Made by a program: the position numbers and the translations under genes. A DNA stretch of 64,000 nucleotides, taken from Ilex aquifolium. Taxonomy: Eukaryota > Streptophyta > Magnoliopsida > Aquifoliales > Aquifoliaceae. Below, piece by piece: positions 46,974 through 59,759 of this stretch. The notes under the pieces are model-generated. The model saw only the letters and a program-made list of their open reading frames with translations. It did not search any database and was not told where the DNA came from. The stretch's first letter is position 1. Every line of letters starts with the position of its first letter. The DNA lies in assembly GCA_951799425.1 (NCBI GenBank), contig OX637405.1:22756589-22820588 (forward strand), in the 5' to 3' direction.

Positions 46974-47819
46974 TGTTGTGAAAAACTTTCAAGTCTAGAA
47001 TGCTACAACAGGAAATAAACAAGGATGGTAAGAAAACTTATCGATAGAGGCGTGTAGTCACTGTCCTTAAGAATAGATTTTTTCCCCTAAGAGTATGAAA
47101 TCCGATGCAGCAGGTTATGACGTCCTATCCTCCAAGATTCAACTATTGCGTCTTCATAAGCGTGCACTCGCAAATGTAGAGGTATTTCGAATAACTCTTG
47201 ATCGTTCCCAAATCGAATGTAATATAAGTAGTAGTATATTTATTGGTATATCAGGAAACTAGTTACAACAAATTGCTATACGATTCACGAAATCTACTGT
47301 ATGAAAACCCACTGGTCAAAGGTTTTCTTCCTTTAACAAAAGGTTGCCTCTCAGTTTTTCGTTTCTTTGGTTGCCTCTCAGTTTTTTGTTTCTCTGGTTT
47401 TTGTTTGTTTTCTTTCTATCCGAAAAATCTGTCTACCAAAGCCATTCATCATTGCTTTAAATATCCATCCAATGGATGCAATGACTAGGTTGCAATGTTT
47501 TGGAAGTTAGGTGCAACGGTCTGATGCTTTTCAACGTTCTAATATAACATTGGCAGGCACTTGAAATGCATCAAACAATTTAAAACTTGAAATTTTCTTG
47601 ATGCATTCTAATAGTTTGCAAATAGACACATTAACGGTTTAAAACTTGAACTTTCCTTGATGCATTCTAACAATTTGTAAATAGGCACATTAACGGTATA
47701 TAAACAAAGCTAATAAACGGTTATAAGTACAATTTTTAAATTCCGTAATAAAGTGACTCAAAACAAAGCTAATAAACGGTTATAAGTATATATATCAATA
47801 TATAATCTAATAAATTACA
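46974..47819 (-). repeat. 5' LTR of the copia element
   Basis: 846 bp, collinear with 40633-41429 including both internal tandem duplications. It has about 50 bp (near 47201-47245) absent from the other LTR and an extra local repeat near its right end. Confidence 0.85.
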
Positions 47820-48235
47820 ACACAAATCACTTGTGTAATTTATTATTTTTTACATATACATTTGTGATTGTTAACACACATGCGCACTATATATTTGTAT
47901 TAATGATTGATTAACATATAAATCATCCATACTTCCATAGTTGAGTTTTGGGTTTTGGGAGTTGGGTTTCCCGTGTGAGATTGAGTGTTTGTGTGTTTAA
48001 TTGCTAAAATTATCAACATCAATTTTCGTGGGTCATGTGGTCATGGTGATTAAAAAGGGTTCTCACTATTAATTGCTAAATATGTGTGAGAATAGGTAAT
48101 TGCGGTAGAATTAGGTTTTAGTTTGTAATCAATTGAGCTTAAAATCAAAAAACCTATTCATCTTCTCCACTCTAGGTAGTGTCTTGCACTCCATCTGTAT
48201 AATCATGTTGGAAGATTCTCTTCGTTTCTCCCTTG
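47820..48235. other. degenerate repeat, right part of the copia insertion site
   Basis: No ORF. GCGGTAGAATTAGGTTTTAG near 48100 recalls the left flank (GCGGTAGTGGATTAGGCTTT near 40556). Probably the same old repeat. Confidence 0.3.
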
Positions 48236-49261
48236 TTGGAATAACAACAATCATTCATTTAAACACATAGTGCACATGTGTGCTATTGTAAGTGTACATG
48301 CAAAATAAAGCAAGTAAAGAGTATCCACAAGAGTGTGATAGTTCTTCGTCTTGAATGTGTGAAGTTGACTAGAAGATTCAAGATGGATGCCCCTTGGGGA
48401 TTTAGGGATCTAGGGTTTCCCTAAGCTCTATAAAGATTTAAGAAGCAGAATTTTATCTCACAATAGATATCTCTTAGAATAGGAAGGCTTATCCTTTATA
48501 TAGGTCCAAAATAGGGATTGTTTTGGAGACCAAGTAAACACAAATTCACGAATCACCACTTGAACCGTCAAAGAGCGGTTGTCACGGGAATGAAAAAAAT
48601 GTTCAAACCAAATCTGGCAAGCAAGGACTACTTGAGCGGCCTGAGAGCGACCTCTACTGCCCAATTCGTTAGTCTTTTCTGATTTTATCCCTAAGTGTTC
48701 AGAGACCGCTCTAGCCGAAGACAAGCGAGCAGAGCGCGGTCCCTACTAGTTTGTAAGCTAGAAACCCAATAAAAATTTGTCCTATTAAGCACTAAAGGGT
48801 GTTACTCGAATAGGGTATGATAAATGATTGAATATATGTTTATCAAAACACATTTAAGGTTTAAAAAATATTTTTCATAAAAGGCCTAATAGTCATTTAT
48901 GGATATTCCTAATTTCAATTCCATTAACCTAATCATCCTAAGTCTACAAATAAACTAAGGGTTCTTAGGTCTCTAAGTTTTTACCTTTACCTGAGGTATA
49001 AAATGTGCATGAGTTATTCTTGATTGGTCTTTGTAGCTTGAATTTCGTCCTTCCATGTTGTTTTTAGAGCTTGATCTTTGGAGCACCTTGACTTTGGAAT
49101 TAGGTTGAGATTTGCATCAAGACTTCAGCAAATTATCCAATTGCAATCAATCTCCTAATGGTGAGAAATTTATAGATCTAAAGGAGTATTATGCTAGATT
49201 TTGATGAGAATGGGCGTTTCTTTTAAAGGAATTGGGCGGATTAGGCATTGAGCTTACAACA
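48236..49261 (-). repeat. putative minus-strand LTR
   Basis: Read on the minus strand it runs from TGTTGTAAGCTCAATGCC (49261) to TTATTCCAACA (48236). It has a clear minus-strand TATA box (CCTATATAAAGG, 48493-48504) and a GAGCGGTC-like motif cluster upstream of it. No internal region or target-site duplication was found, so boundaries are tentative. The chance ORF 48458-48724 overlaps the promoter. Confidence 0.5.
48572..48743 (-). repeat. cluster of GAGCGGTC/GACCGCTC motifs
   Basis: Copies in both orientations: AGAGCGGTT (48573), GAGCGGCC (48633), GAGCGACC (48643), AGACCGCTCT (48703) and AGAGCGCGGTCC (48731). Degenerate compared with the other LTR clusters. The nearest copy is about 68 bp from the TATA box. 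Confidence 0.55.
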
Positions 49262-52200
49262 CCTGGTATATTGATACCACATCGACATCCATTAACAATG
49301 CAAAGAAGTAAGAGAAGATAGATAATGAATCACTAGTTAGTCAAGTCTAAAATGAGAACAATAGGATGTTTGTGCATAGGTGTTGATATTATGTGCTCCA
49401 ACTTGCAACCAATATAACAAGAGCTGCATCTGGACAAGAGTTAACATTTGTTGAACAAAAATATGTCTTAACTAATGAACAACGCCTATTGGATAAGTAT
49501 ATGTCAAATGAAGAATGAAAAGTGTAATAAATCTATTTTCATCTCTTACACTTACCTATGTGTAGTCTTATCTCTTTGACTAGTTGATGCACACGTGCGT
49601 TGCATGTGGATTATTTTGAATTATAATTAAAAATTTTAAATCAAATTTATGATAAAAATAATATTTGACACAAATGTGTAACATGTTGATCTTTTAATTA
49701 GTCACCTATGTCTGCCGAGCTATCGTTTACTCTGTGTACAATGTGAAGAAATAATGTTTTAGTGCACACGTAGGCTGTACATGGATGATTTTGAGTATTT
49801 CATAAATTATTTGAGACGCCTCATTACATTCGTGCTGTCCATTGCTTGAAACTCGTCATTATTCTATAATAACTAAGAAAGTAAAAAGATAATGAATATA
49901 ATGAAGTTTACTAAATTAATGATCAATTGAGATAAATTCATATGTGGAGCATACTACGCACAAAAAAGATGTTTCTATACTCCAACCCATTGCAAAATTA
50001 TCTATTTATCAATTACTAACATACTTGAAGCTTGGAGAGAGAAAAACATAAATAATGCAAGTGTTTAGGTGACTTTTTGTTACTCTTTGAGCAGAGTAAA
50101 TTGAGATTACAAAGAGAATTAGTTAGAAAAAGTTAACTAAATGAGAGTCTAGATCGAAAGATCAATCATCAAGTATTCAAGTGTCGTTTTTATAGCCACC
50201 CAAACAATACAATAAGAATATTTATTGTTAATTAAAAAATATGGTGAATAATAGAAAAATTTGCTGGCCGAGCTCATTATCTTTTGGTCTATGACACATT
50301 CAAGTCTCAGGTTGTCGCTTACGAACCCTTGCCTTGAACCACTTTTTTATATTTATATCTTATCTTATATCTACATTTTTTCCTAGCTCCTAATTTTTTT
50401 TCCCTATTTTATGGCCTGCTTTCTTATGTTGGTCTGCCCAAAATGCTTCACATTGACCAAAGAAGAAAAAGAAAAAACGGAACTCAGCATAGTGCCATAA
50501 AATAACTTCATGATGTGTACTAAAAAATAAAATGACTTCATGAACACTTAATGGGTCTTTGTTTGCTTAATCTATGAAACATCTAAAAAAATTTCTTCAT
50601 CATAACAACTTTCCCTGATTTAACAAATAGAGGCAGTCGGTTGAGAATGTCGACGACAAGTATATACAATATGCGAACCACACATCAACTGCAATGATAT
50701 AATTTTGTGCGTAAATGAGGAGTTCAAATACCTTGTACCACATACTCACTATGCGGAGGGTAATACCTACAACATGAGAACAATAGTAAAAAAGAATGTG
50801 ATTGACACAAATATAGTGCTATTTGGATGTGGTGCTAAAACATGTTCGTTAATGTCTAAAAAAACAATACTCAACTTACTCACCATTAATGGGAGGGGAG
50901 GCATAAACCCGATGAAAAGCTAATCTTTTACATAACTTGTACAAAATGACTTCCATTCAAACTCACAATTTCAAGGTTACTCGGCCGAACTTTAACCATT
51001 AAACTAATGACCAATATGGTAACTGTAGTCAAATGCAAAAGACCCTTGTCATTAAGTGAACTGAGGAGAGTCAAATATACACAATCTTATGAGAGACTAT
51101 TTATTTGGTAAGTTGTTTAGGACTTATACAAATTATTACCCATAACAAAATCAAACCCAAAACCTAGGCATTCTTTTAGGAGATTCTCCTGCATCCACTA
51201 GAGTATATGAAATTGCATCAACATCACGGCATTGTTCTTGGACAATGTCTTTTGGCTGACTATTGCCCAACATGTGAAATATGTACAACAACCCAATAGT
51301 CTCCTTGAAGACCATATTGTAACCGGCACAATTACAATATTATTATTGTGACTGTTAATCTTAGTTTGGTTTAACTCATAAAAATCGCATAGAAACAAAT
51401 CACGAACATAATAGTTACGATGTTCTAGCAAAGAAAGAGAATCTAAAACTGTGAAGGAACTATGCATGGAACATGTATACAATTCCAATAGAAATAGAAT
51501 CAACACATGTTCAAGTAGCACACTGGTTTCGCCGGACGGAGAGAAGCAGAAGTGAGAGCCATTAGAACTGGATCAATATGAAGAAAGGTATGAACTTGTT
51601 AGACTTTTAATTTATGACAGTTACATTCATTACATATTGAAAATATGAGTTTACGAAGCAAAGACATGGAAGATAAAATGGTTGAAATTGCAATGGTTAC
51701 CTAATATTCAATGCCCAAAATTTGTACATGCTAAACGTTACTTGATATTCGGACCCTTCAGGTGCAGAGAAGATAATAGGCTAGGGATGAAAGAGAGAAA
51801 TACAGTCGGGGAGGTGATGAGATGCAAAAGTTTTTGAGATAATAAATCTACGCGTTAATTACTTGAATATTGTTGGAAGATTAAAGGTTAAGAAGGATAA
51901 TGAGAGAGAAATGACTTAATTGACTTTATAAGAATAAATAAGGGTAGAATAGAAAATCAAAAATTAAGAAACATAACTTATATTTTATAATAGTATAGAT
52001 ATAATTAGATTCTTACTTGAATTTTTAAGGCATAAAAGTTAAGTAATTATAGTAACAATTAGATAAAATAAAAAAATTAACTTTATAGAATAAATCGAGG
52101 ATATATTCAAAAATTAAGAATTTTTCTCTTTTAACTTTCTTTTATTAATACTATAGATATAGAAATAGAATAATAAATAGTAATAATTAAGTGGTGATGA

Positions 52201-52599
52201 AGTGGTTATACAAATGGGAGAGACAGAGATTCATTAACCCGCCACATAAGCAAATGTACAACACATGAAATAATAATTGGAAGTATTATGAAAGGTTATT
52301 TAGATATTTAATTAATATTGAATAATTAAATGCATAAAGATATAGGAGTTTTTTATGTCTTTAATAGGGACATAATAGTCAAACAAAAGTTTTTCACTTT
52401 TGTTGACATTTTATAGTAGTATAGATATAGATAGATAGATATAAATTAGAGTTATGTCATATCCTGATATTTTCTGTCATTGGTGTCCAGTCGTGTCTTG
52501 TCTAACTAATCTCAGTGTTTTAAGTGTTTTCCTATTTTATTAGTGTTCAATCATGTGAGGCATTTTATTAGTGCGAAGTCATGTTATAACTATTTTTAG
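49262..52599. other. AT-rich intergenic DNA, no gene
   Basis: Only short chance ORFs. A GATA-type run (about 52421-52445) is present. Decayed repeats are likely but none could be identified. Confidence 0.5.
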
Positions 52600-53640
52600 A
52601 GCACTTAGCCTTAGTGGAGTTCGCCTACAACAACAGTTATCAGGCGAGCATACGGATGACACCCTATGAGGCACTATATGAGAGGTATTTTCATTCTCCG
52701 GAATTGGTTAGAGACACCTCGGAGAAGGTGGACTTAATACGGAAGCGTCTTCTCACGGCTCAGAGCCGACAGAAGAACTACGCCGACAGACGACGGCGAC
52801 CTCTAGAATTTGAGATGGGAGATCATGTCTTCTTGAAGGTGATGCCTAAAAGATGAGTGGTCAGGTTTGGCAAGCGGGAAAAGTTGTCGCCGAGGTATAT
52901 CGGGCCCTTCGAAGTACTTCAGAGGGTTGGTACAGTTGCTTACCGGTTGGCGTTACCGCCAAATCTATCGGGGGTTCCACTCGGTGTTCCATGTCTCCAT
53001 GCTCCAGAAATACACCCCCAGATCCGACTTATGTGGTGGATTAGGGCGAGCTTGTTGTTGATGCGGATGGGACCTTCGAGGAGGGACCGGTGCATATCAT
53101 GGATAGTCGGGATCAGGTTTTGCGAGGCAAGACCGTAAAACTAGTGAAGGTGCTGTGGCAGCACTGAGTGGAGGAGGCGACATGGGAGCGCGAGGACACT
53201 ATCGGTACCAGTTATCATTTCTTATTCGAGGATGGAGGTACATTTTTGTAGTTATGAGTATGATATACTTGTAGCATATGCATGTGGTTAAATGTGCAAG
53301 TATGTGTGAATTTCGAGGACGAAATTCTTTTAAGGGAAGAAGAATGTAAAACCCGGATAATCAAGAGATGTCATGTCTAGTTACGCCACGAAATCACTTC
53401 AACACCATTCTTGTAACAAAATACAGTTAGCAGAAAGAAAGAGGCTATGAAAATCGTTTCCGATTCATAGGTTGAGACGGGATAAAAAGTAAATTAGACA
53501 TGATCATATAAACGTTAGTCTAACTGACATTTTAGGGCTACAAACGCCTTAGAAAATAAGTTTCAAACATGCTCTTTTGGAAATTAAGTTCACCCAACAC
53601 GGGTATGACGTAAAGCTCCACCAGCAGGGATAGCTCTAGC
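52600..53640 (+). mobile_element. chromovirus tail: integrase end, chromodomain, start of 3' LTR
   Basis: LVEFAYNNSYQASI and MTPYEALYERY are the end of the integrase core; FEMGDHVFLKVMPKR and LSPRYIGPFEVLQRVG the C-terminal region; VFHVSMLQKYTP follows. A chromodomain is readable (VKVLWQH, then EEATWERED) with a stop between the halves. A polypurine tract (AAGGGAAGAAGAA) precedes the LTR start TGTAAAACCCGG at 53345. The LTR is cut at about 53640 and the rest of the element is missing. Confidence 0.8.
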
Positions 53641-54324
53641 CCATCTAAACCCTGCTGTGCAATGGAATTTTATCATTTTTTGACTAGTGAATTACAACAT
53701 ATACATGGATTTATGCGGTAAATTAATATTGGAATCTGAAGGAAAATGTAAGTGAGACAAAAACAGGATGTTAGGAAAGTAGGCATCCATTGTTTTAGGT
53801 TTTTTATGGTCCTTTTTGCTGCAATTGTGAAATAAAATTTTATGCTCAATGTCCTCATAATCTGTCATTCAAATGCAGACCCATTGTGAAATGCAAAGGC
53901 ATGACCAAAATCTGAGTTGTGCTAAATCGAGCTTTGCCAACCAAAACCCTTCACAAACATAAACAATGAGCTATGCTTTTGAAAATAACAGGGTACAGAT
54001 AAAGTCTCTTTTCCTAGAACTTATACCATGGGTCTTAGGAGGGAGAAGGAAGAGTCAGGCAACAGCACTTCAAAGATACTTAACAGAGAGAGAAGTAGGA
54101 CTAGTGGATGACACTTATCTTCTAACCAAGAGTTTAGCAATTTTACCAGGATTGTCATGTTGACATGAGCTTTTAGTTGGTGGTAAGCTGTAACATAATG
54201 TACAAAGAATGATGAATAGTAAGGTAGAAGGTAATTGCTCACCTGCTGCACTTTATACTGAAAAAGATACAACACACATAGTTTGGTTATGGTAAATAAT
54301 AAGTAATTACTCTGACAAACAATC
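53641..54324. other. 3' flank of the NPF3.1 pseudogene, no gene
   Basis: Chance ORFs only. It may include the former 3' untranslated region. Confidence 0.45.
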
Positions 54325-56550
54325 CTAATTTGTTTCATCTCTTGTGTGTTCTGTTTCCCCATTTCCACTAGCATCATTCCATGGCTTTGATTGAACTTTT
54401 TCCACAGCTAACTCCACATCTCCTTCAATGCTTCTTTCATTCACCTATTCCAATCTTCCCTTGTTGAGGTTCCTATTAGGTATCCAATTGCTTTCTTTAC
54501 CCGAGTATTTGTGAACTAATGATACCAAAAATGTACCCATATAGTTTCCCATTGATATTGCCACCCAGTAGAGTGCAGCAGTCGTGCTTCTCATACTTTC
54601 TGGCGATTGATCATAAAGGAATTCCATATGCCCGACAGAGTCACAGACATAAAAACTTCGGCTACGCCATGGAGGCAAAATTGAGGAACCAACCAAAAGA
54701 CACTTATGGTTATAGTCGTGGTTGGTCTGCCCAGTAAGTTGTGATTTGCAGCCACTTCTTTCCGCTTGATCTCAACTAGTGCTGCAACAATGGTAGCTAA
54801 AATGTTCACTGCAAAGCCAATTCCCATTCTTTGTAGGCATGTGATGCCCACAGGATTTCGTGTGAACCGACGAGCAAAAGGGACAAAAAGGCGTTCATAT
54901 ATAACAAGACCAATTAAGACAGTAATGACACCAAAGATGGACATACTAGCCGGAGGTATTTCGAAGGAGTGAGACATGTGACGATCCATGCTGCGAGCTT
55001 GTTGTATGAAAAAGCTGTGCTGATGCGACTATGCAGTGTATAGTAATATTGCAGCTGCTGAGATGGGCAACACCCTTATAATGGACTTTAATTCCTCAAC
55101 CCGATGAACAGTGGCTAGCCTCCATAAATTTGGTGGGGTTGAATCTTGTTTATCCTCATCGGTTACTATTGCAGCTCGATCAAGCCACCTTCAAACATCA
55201 ACAGCAGTTCAAACAATCAGATATGAAGTCCTCAACATAACGTAAGTTGTTTACGTTAGATGCTCTGCAAAATTTTTGGATGAGTTAAGGTGTGACTATG
55301 GGGAAAATGACTTCCAATTGAGCAATAGCAATAAAAGTCTTTTTTTTTAACAACTTTCAATAACTTTAGAAGAATTCCATCTAAAATTAGATGCTCAAAA
55401 AATACATTACACGGGCCACTTCTTTCTCCTTCTAAAGAAGATTATTTAACAATGCTATTGCACGCTATTCTAGCGAGCAATAGCAATAAAAGTCTTCACC
55501 ACGTGTGGTTGAAGTAGAACATACCCTGGTACTTGGAATTCATACTCTTTTTTGCATTATTTGCAAAATCATCACAAAATGTTTAAATGTACGTATTATG
55601 TAACATATCTTACTTGAACTGATCTGTGTGTAGAAGCCTTCCCTGGGATGAAATAGAAGCATCTAGCTCTTCATTCTCGTACGGGAGATCAGAGTCTGCT
55701 GGTGCGACTAATTTTCTCTTCCTCACTGCTGCAACAATTACCTGAGCCACTCTAATTAGTGGACTCCCTCCTGGTTTTAGTTTTTTATAAAGAGAAGAGC
55801 CTCCGAGAAAAGCTGTAACTGATATCAACATGGCAACAGTTGGAATTCCATAGCCCCAAACCCAACCCACGTTGTCTTGGATATAAACGACAACAGTTAG
55901 AGCAGTTAGGGTGGCAATTGCCATGCAGAAATAGTACCAATTGAACAAATTCCAAGTGCGAGCCTCTACTTTTGATTTGGACATGTCAAACTGGTCAGCA
56001 GCAAATGTAACGACACAAGGTCGAATGCAGCCTGTCCCAAGGGTTGTAAGAATAAGAGAAATGTAAAGGGGCCATAATTGCAGGGATGAGGCTTCCTCGC
56101 AGTTTAGTTGAGTTGGGCATGGTGGCGGGCGGAGCTGTGGCAGGACTGCTGATACGACAATGCTCACTAACCCCTGTTACACCGATATTTACACGATAGT
56201 ACTTAATCAAGAGTTCTAGATAGAAACAAATAAAGTTGATACCAAACAAATATATAATATTAAAACCGATGCCTGTTTTTTCCATTTCTAAATTACCTTC
56301 AACTCCATTCTAGTTTGTGGATACCAAACAAATATTTCACCATAAAGTTAATTTGGCATCATTAACATTTTCTGTCACTCGACTGGCCTTTCCACATGGA
56401 AGAGATATAGTATTTTTCCAAATATTTCTCTGATGTACGTAAACTGTAGATTAGAAATTTCTTACAGATGAATCAATTCATCCATATATGTGGCCTTGTG
56501 GATTGGTTCATTTCACTCCTTTTAACACAAAACACACTCACACACACACA

Positions 56551-56622
<72 letters not shown>

Positions 56623-56839
56623 AGTTCATAAATGATGGAACCGACAATGATGGTCCAAAATCGACCGGCAAAAGAGTCCGCAATCAATGCACTGACGAGT
56701 GGTGTCAAACTGGCAGTACCAACAACGTTGGTAAGAATGTTGGATGCCTTCACAAGTGGCATGTTGAGCTCTTGGGTCAGGTACGATATCATGTTGGCAT
56801 GAGAGCCAGTGGCTGCAAATCTGTCACACATTTCATTTG
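54325..56839 (-). pseudogene. NPF3.1-like pseudogene, exons 2-4 only
   Basis: Exon 2 (56622-56839) and exon 3 (55614-56173) are intact with splice sites matching the functional copy. Exon 4 (54325-55188) has a nonsense codon where the intact gene has Tyr (TAG at 55029-55031), an 8-bp insertion near 54640 that shifts frame after EVFMSV, and an in-frame 30-codon deletion near 54446 that removes the last helix (from NYYWLVSILQ on) and is followed at once by TAG. Exon 1 is not found upstream within the window: intron 1 similarity stops at about 56997 where a retroelement begins. About 90% similar to the intact gene in the exons. Confidence 0.92.
56536..56620. repeat. (CA)n(GA)n microsatellite at an exon 2 donor site
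   Basis: About 9 CA units then about 33 GA units on the plus strand. On the coding strand the CT run begins within the GT donor of exon 2. The intact gene has only a short CT-rich run there (about 20520-20533). Confidence 0.9.
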
Positions 56840-57011
56840 CTGTGAAATGCAAATAACCAAATCATTAGTTCTTTGGCTTTCATTAGTTCATTGATGCACA
56901 CTTCTTAGATAATAGCATGCTTATTTTTTGGGAAAACACAATGAATTTCATAGATATTTGTATACTGTGATGTTGTTTGAGCCTAAAATATAAAATTCCA
57001 GAAATATTCAA

Positions 57012-57534
57012 TGTATTAACACCTGACATTCCAGATTTTCTAAAGAAGTGTCATGTGGCAAAAGTTGAAGAAAGGTGGGAGATGATCAATCACAACTATA
57101 TTTGAAAAGATGAAGGTAACTAACTAAGAGTTACTATTAGGTAATCGTTGATGGAGAAAGGAAACCATTGTTGGAGATGACTATAAAAAAAGGCATTCAA
57201 TGAAGAAGATAGGATCTGTTTAAATCCTTAAAATACCCACGATCTGAGTATTATTATGAGTATTTTTTAGGCTAGATTAGGAGTAGTTAATGCTATATTT
57301 AAAGTTGTTTCATTCAGTCTTTTGTAACCAAAGTCTTTCCGATTTGATTAATAAAAGAATTCTCTTTTATTATGTTCTCAGTTTTAATTTCTCCTTTGCA
57401 CAATGAGAATCTTTATCGTTTTTTCATACAAGAAAGTCCTAAAACAACGCATTTGAACTCATTCTAAATAATCGCCTGAAAGTTGTTTGTCGATTGAAAC
57501 ATTTATGTCGATCCTAGCAAATATTGTAGTAACA
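57012..57534 (+). repeat. 5' LTR of the Tat element
   Basis: TG...CA bounded (TGTATTAACACC to GTAGTAACA), directly before the primer-binding site. TATA box TATAAAAAAAGG near 57183. It starts about 15 bp after the loss of similarity to NPF intron 1. It has no palindrome cluster, unlike the other LTRs here. Confidence 0.65.
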
Positions 57535-57537
57535 ATC

Positions 57538-57558
57538 TTTTGGCACGCCTAGTGGGAC
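57538..57558 (+). promoter_or_regulatory. primer-binding site of the Tat element
   Basis: TTTTGGCACGCCTAGTGGGA lies 3 bp after the LTR, matching the usual Tat primer-site region with one base change. Confidence 0.75.
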
Positions 57559-57639
57559 AACATTGCTAACTTGAATCAAAAAATGGTTCGAACAAGAAAG
57601 CAAAGACAAGATTGTATTTGACATAGACAAAAATGAAAC

Positions 57640-59757
57640 TGTGAAATTATGTCAAACAATGGCAATCATGAAGCAAATTCAAGTGCCAACCTAGTAGAAT
57701 TTGTAAATCCAGAAGATGGTCATCTCCTGGCCAGGATAGTATAGATGGCAAGAATTTGTGCAAAATCTGAAACATGCATTGCATAATCCTAATTCTAGCA
57801 TAAGACAAGATTTAGTTAATTCCATGAATGAATTAATGGGTATCCGGACACCAATGTCAAGGCCAATTAATCAGAAATCAACCACTGTCATTCGAAATCA
57901 AAAGGTGGAAGAAGAAAATGTTAACCCCATGGTATTTCCTACGGAAACCAGAGGTTACCACCAAAGGTACCCAATGTAAGATCAGGGTCACCACACTAAA
58001 ATCTTTTAAACATGTTTTTTGATGGGAAACCTTTAGAAATGTTACCTAATTTCTACCCAGATAGGAACCCAAGGGGTAGAACTAGACCAAGAATGGCCCA
58101 TGAATTCCCCAAAAGGGGTTGTGAGAGGCAAGCTTTGCATCCAATGGAAACATTAAAAGAATTTAACCGAAGGCCAAGGGGGCAATCTCTTGACCAGTTT
58201 GAAAATTTTGAAGGCCACAACAATATGGCTTTTAACAGAAATCGTTTGGTGGAAATGATATAGGATTTGTATAGTCTTGGCCTTATAAAAACTGTGTTTA
58301 AAAAAAACCATATCCACCATGGGTTGATTTTGAGAAATTTCCAAGGGAATATAAAATCCCAGAATTTCACCTTTACTCTGGTGAGGAAAAATCTATCAAC
58401 CATAGAACCAATAGGCAGATTCACTTTCTAGTGTGGAAAAATTAGAAACAATGGAAACTTGAAAATGAAACTGTTCCTATAATATTTGACTAAAAAAACA
58501 TTTTCTTGGTTCGTAAACTTGTCTTCCAATTCAATTCAAACTTAACAAGAAATGGAAGAGCAGTTTCATTCTCAATTTTTTAAGAATGAACCAAAGGTTT
58601 CAATGGTTGATCTGTTAAGATTAAAGCAGAAATCAAATGAATATGCATAACTGTATATTGACAGATTTAAAAAAAATAGGAACAAATGTCATGTTTACTT
58701 GCCTGAAATTGAATTGGTTAAACTAGCTCAGAATAGTTTGAACTTCGAATTAACAAACAAATTTGAAGGAATGGAGTTCAGAGATCTCTTTGAACTCTCA
58801 GGTAGGGCTACTAGATATGAGATATTGCCTAGAGAAGAGCAACAAAGAAAAAATAGTTTAATTGGAACTTATTTCTAAGATTTCAATGGAGAAATTGAAA
58901 TCGATGTTGCACTGATCATAGAAAAATTACCAATTGTGTGTGATGTCTTAAAAAAGATTGAGTATCCCACGAACATATCATCTAATCATTCTTTCAAAAA
59001 GGATGCACTCTCTATCTATCGACAATATTCGTTTGATCTATCAATAGTTGCTGCTCTATTTGATGAGTTAATCTACTACAAATTTATTTTCCTATCTCAA
59101 GGGCATAATATTCTACCAGAAAAAGATAGAAAATGAAAAGAATACTGTAAATGACATAATTCATTGAGGCATTCAACCAAAAATTGTATTAACTTTAGAA
59201 AATGTGTGCAATATTTAATTAAAAAAAGAATGCTTAAATATGCTTCAAAAAAAGAAGTCATGGGTGTGGACAATGATCCTTTTCCCAAAGAGGTTAATAT
59301 TAACATAGTGTCTGCTAATTTGCAAGAAGAATAGAAGATTGCCAGTATGGTTGTTGGTAATGAAAGAATTGTTCCAAAAAAGAGGAAGACGGTCTACACA
59401 AGGCTTGGTCCCAAAGAGGTAGAGCCACTAGTAATGTGCTTCAAGTTTGCCAAAGAAATAACAAAGCCAGAAGTTATACCACCAGATGATGTGCCAAGAG
59501 AATTCACAGACAAGAGTCTCCAATTTAGCACCAGAGGAGAAGGAGACATCCAAATTTACAATGGCATTGAAAAAATCTTTAATGGTGCTAACCCAGGAAT
59601 TTTCAAAATCCAAGAAAGGTACCAGTATGGGCATGGTCCTTACCATTTTTTTGAGAATCAAGATACCTCATGAAATATTAGTTATCAAGGCCAAGCCAAG
59701 GGAGAATGTCTACAAAGATGGACCACTTTGTCGGACCATCGGTGGCCATAGAAAGTG
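57640..59757 (+). pseudogene. Tat gag, broken
   Basis: A gag domain is readable in pieces across frames: YLPEIELVKLAQNSL, LTNKFEGMEFRDLFELSGRA and ATRYEILPREEQQRK (about 58690-58850). A degenerate zinc knuckle (CKWHNSLRHSTKNC) follows at about 59150. The last open piece, 59347-59673, includes VYTRLGPKEVEP. Many stops. Confidence 0.72.
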
Positions 59758-59759
59758 TT

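Larger units (their letters stand above)
40633..47819 (-). mobile_element. full-length Ty1/copia element with nested solo LTR
   Basis: Two direct LTRs (40633-41429 and 46974-47819) flank, in minus-strand order, gag, zinc knuckle, protease, integrase, reverse transcriptase and RNase H, the order diagnostic of Ty1/copia. LTRs start TGTAATTTATTA and end CACAACA on the minus strand. They differ by several indels and many substitutions, so insertion is old. Target-site duplication was not resolved. A 1078-bp gypsy solo LTR splits RNase H. Confidence 0.9.

Noticed and set aside
49262-49290. CCTGGTATATTGATACC as a primer-binding site for a plus-strand element after 48236-49261
   Set aside because: Only TGGTAT matches the canonical site, and the TATA box of that LTR is on the minus strand, which puts this sequence on the wrong side.
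56521-56621. Ser-Leu repeat tail on the exon 2 ORF of the pseudogene
   Set aside because: It is read-through of the CT microsatellite beyond the exon 2 donor site.
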